From: Acidimicrobiaceae bacterium
GTDB taxonomy: Bacteria; Actinomycetota; Acidimicrobiia; Acidimicrobiales; Aldehydirespiratoraceae
Direction of reading: 5' to 3'
Assembly (NCBI GenBank): GCA_016845585.1
Contig: JAERSO010000048.1
Span: forward strand, 1 to 59,987
Length of the DNA stretch: 59,987 nt
Within the stretch, counting starts at the first letter, position 1. Each line of letters begins with the position of its first letter. Positions 53,562 through 59,987 of this stretch are shown here, in pieces. Position numbers and translations under genes: made by a program. The notes beneath the pieces are model-generated. The model saw only the letters and a program-made list of their open reading frames with translations. It ran no database searches and was not told where the DNA came from.

Positions 53562-54827
53562 GTGACTGATCCCGCTTCTTCGCAACGACCGCCGTCGGTC
53601 GACAAGCTGGCCCGTTCGCTGGCCGACGTCGGCCTGCCTCATCCGATGCTCGTGGATGCGGCGCGCGCCGCAATCACCGCGGGCAACCCCGGCAGTGCTC
53701 GCCAAATCGCCGATGACATGGCTCGCCGTCTCCTCCGGCCCGTCATCAACGGCACGGGCACCCTGCTCCACACGAATCTCGGCCGCGCGCCTCTCGCATG
53801 GGAGCAGCCCGAGAGCTACTCGAACCTCGAACTCGACCTCACCACCGGCGAGCGCGGCTCCCGCATGGCCACCGCACCGGCGCTCCTCGCCCGTGCCTGC
53901 GGCGCCGAGGCCGCCATCGTCGTGAACAACTGCGCCGCTGCGGTGTTGCTCGTGCTCGCCGGCCTGGCCGAGGGTCGAGATGTCGTCGTCTCCCGAAGCG
54001 AGCTCGTCGAGATCGGCGGCGGGTTCCGGGTGCCCGAGGTGATGGATCGGTCCGGCGCCCGGCTCGTCGAGGTCGGCACCACCAACCGCACTCGCAAGGC
54101 CGACTTCGTGAAAGCGGTCGAGAATCCAGCCAACGATGTGGGTGTGGTGCTCCAGGTTCATCAGTCGAACTACAAGATCGTCGGGTTCACCGAGGCGCCT
54201 CGCACCGCCGAGCTGGCGCACCTCGGACCCAACCTCGTAGCCGACATCGGTTCTGGCCTGCTCGATTCTCGCTGTCCGTGGCTCGACGGCGGTCCCCCGG
54301 GCTGGCTCGCCGACGAGCCCGCGGCTCGCCAGACGCTCGAAGCCGGAGCCAACCTCGTGACCTTCAGCGGCGACAAGCTGCTCGGCGGCCCCCAGGCCGG
54401 CATCATCGCCGGCGATGCGGATCTGGTCGCCGCCTGTGCTCGTCACCCCCTGGCCCGGGCGTTGCGGTCCGGCTCACTCGTGCTCGGCGCACTTCAGGCC
54501 ACCGCACTCGCCTATCTCCGCAACGACGGCCAGGCGATCCCCTTCTGGCGGATGGCATCAGCACCGGTCGACGGTCTGCGGGCGCGAGCCGCAGCACTCG
54601 ATGTCGGTGAGGTCGTCGACGTCATGTCGACGCCGGGAGGCGGCACTCTGCCCGGTGTCGAGATCTCATCCGCGGGTGTGGCGATCGCCGGCGACCGGCG
54701 CACCGCACTGCGCGAGCGGGAACGTCCCGTGATCGGCCGTGTTGTCGAGGGCCGCACGGTGATCGACATGCGCACCATCCATCCCGCCGACGACGCCGAG
54801 GTCGGCGACGCGCTCGCCTCCCTCTGA
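53562..54827 (+). CDS. selA: L-seryl-tRNA(Sec) selenium transferase
   Basis: PLP enzyme converting Ser-tRNA-Sec to Sec-tRNA-Sec with selenophosphate. 421 residues: RPVINGTGTLLHTNLGRAPL, VNNCAAAVLLVLAGLA, VGTTNRTR, and the PLP lysine segment TFSGDKLLGGPQAG. GTG at 53562. Followed by selB after 16 bp. Confidence 0.97.
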   Translation: MTDPASSQRPPSVDKLARSLADVGLPHPMLVDAARAAITAGNPGSARQIADDMARRLLRPVINGTGTLLHTNLGRAPLAWEQPESYSNLELDLTTGERGSRMATAPALLARACGAEAAIVVNNCAAAVLLVLAGLAEGRDVVVSRSELVEIGGGFRVPEVMDRSGARLVEVGTTNRTRKADFVKAVENPANDVGVVLQVHQSNYKIVGFTEAPRTAELAHLGPNLVADIGSGLLDSRCPWLDGGPPGWLADEPAARQTLEAGANLVTFSGDKLLGGPQAGIIAGDADLVAACARHPLARALRSGSLVLGALQATALAYLRNDGQAIPFWRMASAPVDGLRARAAALDVGEVVDVMSTPGGGTLPGVEISSAGVAIAGDRRTALRERERPVIGRVVEGRTVIDMRTIHPADDAEVGDALASL

Positions 54828-54843
54828 TGCGCAGCTTCCGATC

Positions 54844-56562
54844 ATGCACGTAGTCGCCACTGCCGGCCATGTCGACCACGGCAAGTCGACCCTGATCAAG
54901 TCGCTCACCGGCACCGACCCCGACCGTCTCGCCGAGGAGAAGGCGCGCGGCCTCACCATCGATCTCGGGTTCGCCGGGGCCAAGCTCCCTTCCGGTCGCG
55001 GGATCTCGTTCATCGACGTCCCCGGTCACGTGCGGTTCCTCAAGAACATGCTCGCCGGTGTCGGCGGCGTGGACGCGTGCCTGTTCGTCGTGGCGGCGAC
55101 CGAGGGCTGGAAACCCCAGAGCGAGGAGCACCTGCGGATCCTCTCGCTGCTCGGTATCCGCCACGGGATGATCGCCCTCACCAAGGTGGGGCAGGCCGAC
55201 GAAGAGCTCGTCGAGCTCGCCATGCTCGAGATCGGCGATCGAGTGGCCGGCACGTTCCTCGAAGACGCGCCGATCGTGGCGGTCGATGCGATCGACAGCA
55301 TCGGGCTCGACGATCTCGGTGCCGCTCTCGACGAGCTGCTGGACGAGACGCCGACGGCAGCCGATTCGAAGAAGCCTCGGCTGTGGATCGATCGCGTCTT
55401 CGCCGCCAAGGGCGCCGGCACGGTCATCACCGGCACGCTCACCGGCGGCATGATCCGGGTCGACGACGAGTACACGGTCCTCCCCCACGGCGACGAGGTG
55501 CGCGTGCGTGCACTCCAGAGCCAGTACGCCGACCGGACCAAGATCGGTCCCGGCAATCGCGTCGCCGCCAACCTCAGCGGCGTGAGTCATGGTCAGCTCA
55601 CTCGTGGCGACGTCCTCGTGCGAACCGGGCAGTGGCACGTCACTCGCCGGATCGACGCCTCGCTCGATGTTCTCCGTTCACTCGATCGTCCGGTGAGCCG
55701 ACGTGGCGCCCACGTCGCCTACTTCGGAAGTGGCGAGCACCCCGTGCGGCTGCGCGTCCTGGGGCCCGACACGATCGATCCGGGCGAACGGGGCTTCGTC
55801 CGTCTCCACCTGCCACAGGGGCTTCCACTGGTTCCCGGGGACCGTTTCATCCTTCGGGAGTCCGGGCAAGGTGTCACCCTCGGCGGCGGCGAGATCCTCG
55901 ACGTCGATCCCCTCGTCGCCGCGGCGAAGGCTCGGCCCGATCGCGACATCGACCGCGTGATCGCCGAGCGGGGTCGGGTCGATGTCGACCACCTGCTACG
56001 TCTGACCGGAGAGCGGCGGGAACCCGATGTCGGCCACTGGGCGGTCGCCCCGAGCGAGATCGATGCCACCACCGGGCGAATCCGCGCCGCCGTCGACCAG
56101 GCCGGCCCGCTCGGGCTCGACCTCGCCTCCCTCGACGACTTCGAACGGGCGGTGCTCGACACGCTCGAGGACCTCTCCATCGATGGAGGCCACGTCCGGG
56201 TGGCGACTGCGGCCGACCCTCTCGCCGAGCACTCGTTCGTCGACCAGCTGGCAGCCGCTCCGTTCGACCCGCCGGATCCCGACGGAATCGACCGGGCCGA
56301 GCTGCGTGAACTCGTGCGCCGCGGCGACGTCATCGAGGAGGGCGGAGTGTTCTTTGCCGCCTCGGCGATCGACGAGGCGGCCCGAGTCGTGGCCCGGCTC
56401 CTTCAGCAACACCCGGACGGGATCACGGTGGCACAGGCTCGCGATGCCTGGGGGACCACCCGCAAGTTCGCCATCCCCCTCATCACGCGACTCGACAACA
56501 CCGGGGTGACGCGCCGCCGCGACGACCTGCGGATTGCAGGACCGCGGCTTCCGGTTGTCTGA
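54844..56562 (+). CDS. selB: Selenocysteine-specific elongation factor
   Basis: GTPase that delivers Sec-tRNA to UGA codons with a SECIS. 572 residues: G1 AGHVDHGKSTL, switch region ARGLTIDLGFA, G3 DVPGH, G4 TKVGQAD, SelB domain II-III features, and winged-helix C-terminal domains (GVFFAASAIDEAARVVARLL, GTTRKFAIPLITRLDNTGVTRR) that bind SECIS RNA. Confidence 0.97.
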   Translation: MHVVATAGHVDHGKSTLIKSLTGTDPDRLAEEKARGLTIDLGFAGAKLPSGRGISFIDVPGHVRFLKNMLAGVGGVDACLFVVAATEGWKPQSEEHLRILSLLGIRHGMIALTKVGQADEELVELAMLEIGDRVAGTFLEDAPIVAVDAIDSIGLDDLGAALDELLDETPTAADSKKPRLWIDRVFAAKGAGTVITGTLTGGMIRVDDEYTVLPHGDEVRVRALQSQYADRTKIGPGNRVAANLSGVSHGQLTRGDVLVRTGQWHVTRRIDASLDVLRSLDRPVSRRGAHVAYFGSGEHPVRLRVLGPDTIDPGERGFVRLHLPQGLPLVPGDRFILRESGQGVTLGGGEILDVDPLVAAAKARPDRDIDRVIAERGRVDVDHLLRLTGERREPDVGHWAVAPSEIDATTGRIRAAVDQAGPLGLDLASLDDFERAVLDTLEDLSIDGGHVRVATAADPLAEHSFVDQLAAAPFDPPDPDGIDRAELRELVRRGDVIEEGGVFFAASAIDEAARVVARLLQQHPDGITVAQARDAWGTTRKFAIPLITRLDNTGVTRRRDDLRIAGPRLPVV

Positions 56563-56583
56563 CCCTCCGTGAGCGGCGCGGCC

Positions 56584-56838
56584 TCAGACTGTGGCCAGGG
56601 ACCGCCGCTCGGCCTCGCTCAGCCCGCCCCAGATGCCGTGCTGTTCCCGGATCGACAGCGCGTATTCGAGGCAATCACCACGAACTGAGCACTCGGCACA
56701 GATCTCCTTGGCGCGTTCCTCACGAAAGCGCTTTTCATCACGTCGTTCCGGCTGCGTCGGTGGAAAAAATATCACCGCCTGCGGCCCTCGGCATGCTGCC
56801 CGAAGCTGCCATTCCGCCTGCTCGCTACGAATTGCCAT
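56584..56838 (-). CDS. WhiB-family transcriptional regulator
   Basis: 84 residues. Four Cys (C16, C47, C50, C56) for a [4Fe-4S] cluster and GIWGG at 68-72, the family signatures. Actinobacteria-specific redox or NO-responsive transcription factor; convergent with selB. Confidence 0.94.
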   Translation of the reverse strand: MAIRSEQAEWQLRAACRGPQAVIFFPPTQPERRDEKRFREERAKEICAECSVRGDCLEYALSIREQHGIWGGLSEAERRSLATV

Positions 56839-57058
56839 TCGCTCCCCTTACTCCTCGCCACGGGTTACCAGAATGAGACGAATGTCACAAACGCACACCG
56901 TGGTTCTGCGTTGTTTTCGACCACTCACGGTGGGATCGCACTGATTTCAGTACCTCGTTCACGAAGAAGGAGACTCCGCGGCCGATTGACGTCCTGATGA
57001 CACCTCCTCGCCACGATTGGGTCATGACCGGTACCGTCGCGTGCACATGGGGTCCTCG
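56839..57058. promoter_or_regulatory. 220-bp divergent region between whiB and the MalT/SARP-like gene
   Basis: No gene. On the whiB side TTGTGA (56885-56890, reverse strand) and TAACCC (56862-56867) have a 17-bp spacing and may be a promoter; the second box is a poor match to TATAAT. GGGGAG precedes the whiB ATG. AGAAGGAGA lies at 56965-56973 on the plus strand, too far from the regulator start to be its ribosome site. Confidence 0.35.
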
Positions 57059-59446
57059 ATGACGCGTCCGTTCCGGCTGCGGCCACCTGAACGTTGCGGC
57101 GCGCTCCTTCGACCGGCGATTCTGCGGCGACTGCTCCGACGATTCGAGACCCGCGTGACCGTGGTCCAGGCCGGGGCGGGCTTCGGCAAGACCACGGCGC
57201 TGAGCCATGCCATCGACCAGAATCTGTTGGCCTCGCACGGCCTCGACGTCTGGCTCGGCTGCGAACCCCGCGACGAAGACGGTGACCATCTGCGCGCCGG
57301 ATTGAGCGAGGCCTTCGACCTGCCCGCCGACAGCTCAATGCCGGCGATCGCCGACGCTGTCGCGTCCCGATCGCCGACACCCGTGTGTCTGATTCTCGAC
57401 GACGTCCACGAGATCCCCGCCGGATCGACCGGCGCGGCGCTAGTCGAGGCTCTCATCCATGAACTCCCGGCCAACGGGCGCATTCTGCTGGCCTCGCGTG
57501 TCGAACCACCGGTTAACCTCGCCCGCCTCGACGCGCAGGGCGGAGTCGAGCACCTCGATGAATCGGACCTCGCGCTGGACGCAACCGATCTCGCCGCGCT
57601 CGCCGAGGCCGCCGGACGACCGGTCGACGATGTCGAACATCTCGGCGGGTGGCCGGCGCTCGTGGCACTCGGGCTGCGCGAAGGCCCGGTAGCGGCATTC
57701 CTGGACGAGGAGGTCCTCAGCTCACTGGATGCCGAACAGCGGCAGCTCCTGTCGGTCGTCGTCGCCCTCGGTGACGCGGGAGATGCACTACTGCGATCGC
57801 TGACGGGCCTGGATCCGGCCGCGCGGTTGGCCGAGCTTCCGATGATGAACCATCGTGACGGCTGGTTCGAATCCCACGATCTCTGGCATGAGATCTTCCC
57901 GCCGGACGAACTGGCAACGACCCGGGCGACCCATCTCCGGCCGGCAATCGACTATCTCCTCGAACACCGCGACGCGGAGCGCGCCGTCGAACTCGCTTGT
58001 CGAGGCGGCGAGATCGACCTCGTCGTGCGTTGCCTACGCGAGGCGATCATCGCGGGACGCACGGAGGATCCTGAGACCCTGCGCTACTGGCGCGCATCTC
58101 TTCCCGCCGACTCGCCACCGCACCCGATCATCACCCACCTCCTCGGTCTGATCGAACAGTCGACCGATCCGACGACGGAACGATGCCGCCAGCTCTTCGC
58201 GGACGCCGCCGATGGCTTCTCCGCTCTCGGCGACACGGAAGCTGCGGTGTCGGCGGTGGCTGAACTCGGTTTCTGGCACCACATCCAGCGCGATGCACCC
58301 GGGTTGATGGAGGTGGCCGGGCGAATGAGCCGGCTGGCCGAACTCGGCGAACCGGCCGCCTCCCCCTACATCGAGATCATCGGCGCGTTCGTCGGTCTTG
58401 CCCAGGGCAGTCCCCACGACATGCTGGCAGCCGTGGCGCGAGCTCGCGCCATTCCCATGACCGGACGGTTCGAGGCGATCGCCGACTGGCTCGAGTTCCA
58501 GGCCCGGGAGTTCCTCGGCGACAGTCGGGTCGATCTCGCTGACCGCTACCTGGCCGGTGCGGGGGCCATCCGCGGCACCGAAGTGATCGCCATCTCCGCG
58601 CGGTGGCGTGCCCGGTTCCTCACCCATGCGTGGCTTGCGGCGATCTCCGCCGGCAGCGGCGACGTCACGACCGGCCGGTTCCACCTTCGGCAGGCGGAGG
58701 CGTTGGCCGGCGAGCGCGGCGCCCCGCAGGTCGAGATCACCTTGAGCCTGCCGGCCACCCTGATCCTCCACGAGGAGGGCCGTACCGACGAGGCCGAAGC
58801 GGCGATGCGCAACCTCCTCGACCGCATCCCGCTGGCCGACGACACTCGTTTGTCGTACAACGGATCCGGCGCGCTCATCGCTCGCTTCGGCCACCATGGT
58901 CTCGCCGGGCTTCACGTCCCGCTTCCGTCCCGAGACATCGAGCTCGGCACCGCGTTGCGAGAGATGGACGAGACCGGCACCGTCGAGGCCCTCGCGACCG
59001 TCCCGTGGCCCGAGAACTCCGGGATGCTCGTCGCCAGCCTCTTCCTTCGCACGGCGTGCGAGTTCGTGTGCGCAGCATGGGCGGCAGGACGAGACGAGGC
59101 CAGGGGGGCCGTCGAATGGCTCCTCGACGTCATCGGCGAACCAGCACGTGACCGTCTCCGAGACCAAACCACACATCCCATTCCCGACATCGCCACCGCC
59201 GCGAAGGAGATTCTGGCCGGCGTACCACTTCCGCCGGCCGAGACCCGCTCACTGCGGCTCTTGGGCAACGAGATGCTGCTGCTTGGCGACCAGGAGTCCA
59301 ACCATGACGACTGGCGACGTGAACACGTGCGGTCACTACTCGGGTATCTGGTCGTCCACCCCGAATCGTCGCGTGATGCGGTGATGACCGCGCTGTGGCC
59401 CGGGCATCGGCCGAAGCCAGTCGTCGCAATCTGCGGTCGACCCTGA
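57059..59446 (+). CDS. MalT-type NTPase/TPR regulator, N-terminal part (frameshifted)
   Basis: 795 residues in this frame. RPPERCGALLRPAILRRL starts the family; Walker A is VVQAGAGFGKTTALSH, then LILDDVHEI (Walker B) and ILLASRVEPPVNLARLDAQG, followed by many helical TPR-like repeats. Near the end a winged-helix start (EHVRSLLGYLVVHPESSRDAVMTALWPG) is cut off: after LWPG the reading frame goes to HRPKPVVAICGRP and stops. Next frame continues the same domain. ATG at 57059 or the ATG four codons upstream. Confidence 0.8.
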   Translation: MTRPFRLRPPERCGALLRPAILRRLLRRFETRVTVVQAGAGFGKTTALSHAIDQNLLASHGLDVWLGCEPRDEDGDHLRAGLSEAFDLPADSSMPAIADAVASRSPTPVCLILDDVHEIPAGSTGAALVEALIHELPANGRILLASRVEPPVNLARLDAQGGVEHLDESDLALDATDLAALAEAAGRPVDDVEHLGGWPALVALGLREGPVAAFLDEEVLSSLDAEQRQLLSVVVALGDAGDALLRSLTGLDPAARLAELPMMNHRDGWFESHDLWHEIFPPDELATTRATHLRPAIDYLLEHRDAERAVELACRGGEIDLVVRCLREAIIAGRTEDPETLRYWRASLPADSPPHPIITHLLGLIEQSTDPTTERCRQLFADAADGFSALGDTEAAVSAVAELGFWHHIQRDAPGLMEVAGRMSRLAELGEPAASPYIEIIGAFVGLAQGSPHDMLAAVARARAIPMTGRFEAIADWLEFQAREFLGDSRVDLADRYLAGAGAIRGTEVIAISARWRARFLTHAWLAAISAGSGDVTTGRFHLRQAEALAGERGAPQVEITLSLPATLILHEEGRTDEAEAAMRNLLDRIPLADDTRLSYNGSGALIARFGHHGLAGLHVPLPSRDIELGTALREMDETGTVEALATVPWPENSGMLVASLFLRTACEFVCAAWAAGRDEARGAVEWLLDVIGEPARDRLRDQTTHPIPDIATAAKEILAGVPLPPAETRSLRLLGNEMLLLGDQESNHDDWRREHVRSLLGYLVVHPESSRDAVMTALWPGHRPKPVVAICGRP

Positions 59447-59987
59447 ACCTGCTCCTCGGGGTGCTCGAATCGGGCCGTGCCGGCGGCGACGCGGCATACT
59501 TCGTGCGCGCCGACAGCACCCGTATTCGTCTCGTGGGGCATGACCGTCTCGACGTCGATGTCTGGCGGTTCGACTCCCTCCTCGACGAGGCTGAGCAACT
59601 CGAGACCGACGGGGCCCCGAGCCTCGCAGTCGAGTGTCTGACCGAAGCGACCTCGCTCTATCGCGGCGATCTCCTCGGCACGATCCAGGAGGGCGAGTGG
59701 CTCCATCTCGAACGTCAACGGCTCCACGTGCGCTTCGTCAGAGCCGCCACGAGGGGAGCTGAGCTCCTGCTCGCCCACGACCGTGTCGATGAGGCGATCG
59801 GCCTCGCCAGCCGGACGATCCAGCTCGAACCATGGTCAGAGCCGACCCACCGAGCACTCGTGGCCGCGCATCTCCAGCGTGGCGACCGCGCCGCGGCGCA
59901 CCGAGCCATGCAGCGCTGCCGTGAGGTCCTCGCCGAGCTCGGCGGTCCCGTCGACGAGCAGACCGAAATGCTCGAACGGCGCCTCGC
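59404..59987 (+). CDS. BTAD/SARP domain, out-of-frame continuation, cut by window end
   Basis: From 59404 the +1 frame reads ASAEASRRNLRSTLNLLLGVLE, DVDVWRFDSLLDEAEQLE, LYRGDLLGTIQEGEWLHLERQRL, and TIQLEPWSEPTHRALVAAHLQ: the end of a SARP winged helix and a bacterial transcriptional activation domain. It completes the regulator of the previous entry if a single base is restored at about 59399-59404. It has no start codon of its own and continues past the window. Confidence 0.8.

Noticed and set aside
56839..57058. Short open frames in the whiB/regulator interval
   Set aside because: No ribosome site with a conserved-looking product; treated as promoter region.

Overview
The window looks like a chromosomal segment of a high-GC actinobacterium, most plausibly of class Acidimicrobiia (Ilumatobacter-like). 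The placement is an inference from gene content: a WhiB protein, a SigR/RsrA-type sigma/anti-sigma pair, a DUF2342 zincin, DUF4244/Tad pilus genes, a eukaryote-type glutamine synthetase beside a type I enzyme and a GlnR-like regulator, a Lys-rich-tailed topoisomerase I, and dense ATGA/GTGA-coupled operons with many GTG starts. No 16S rRNA is present, so the taxonomy is not proven. Apart from a handful of broken genes the region reads as core chromosome; I see no insertion sequence, prophage or CRISPR array.

Layout. 0-12 kb (minus strand): an unusually long pyruvate:ferredoxin oxidoreductase, then a tightly coupled cofactor operon read tilS-hpt-folE-folP-(phosphatase-like)-folB-folK-DUF2520-panC, preceded by a DUF2342 metallopeptidase. 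12-13.3 kb: a small zinc-ribbon-like protein, RsrA-like anti-sigma and SigR/SigH-like ECF sigma, and tRNA-Thr(CGU). 13.3-23.1 kb: sulfatase, holB-tmk-MFS, topA, nhaA, and an RsbW-like kinase with a STAS antagonist. 23.2-31.1 kb: MrfA-like helicase, a membrane HD-GYP protein with an extracytoplasmic C-terminal part broken by an 8-bp tandem duplication, and a compact Tad locus. 31.2-41.8 kb: HAD hydrolase, tRNA-Sec(UCA), HSL-type esterase, a decayed CAP-domain gene, a sigma-70 factor, nadE, the nitrogen cluster (GSII / GSI-GlnR) and a decayed tetR-ABC-permease locus. 41.8-50.2 kb: Hsp20, a run of six hairpins, RidA, small membrane proteins, a GNAT enzyme, a compact 2Fe-2S/molybdopterin fusion, a thioredoxin-like lipoprotein, ErpA-like and Mrp proteins, and a GGDEF-EAL protein. 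50.3-60 kb: an ECF sigma with a frameshifted anti-sigma, FxsA, a small-molecule kinase-like gene coupled to selA-selB, WhiB, and a MalT/SARP-type regulator with a frameshift that runs off the window.

Systems view. The most coherent specialised system is selenocysteine insertion: tRNA-Sec, SelA and SelB are all here, but selD and any recognisable selenoprotein are not, so they should lie elsewhere. A nitrogen module (two glutamine synthetases, GlnR-like regulator, candidate operator) and a redox/heat stress link (SigR-like factor; SigH/R-like promoter before hsp20) are also readable. Five separate loci show decay or frameshifts; whether these are real lesions or assembly errors needs read-level checking. 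A set of long palindromes at gene 3' ends, some carrying the stop codons, is the most unusual non-coding signal.
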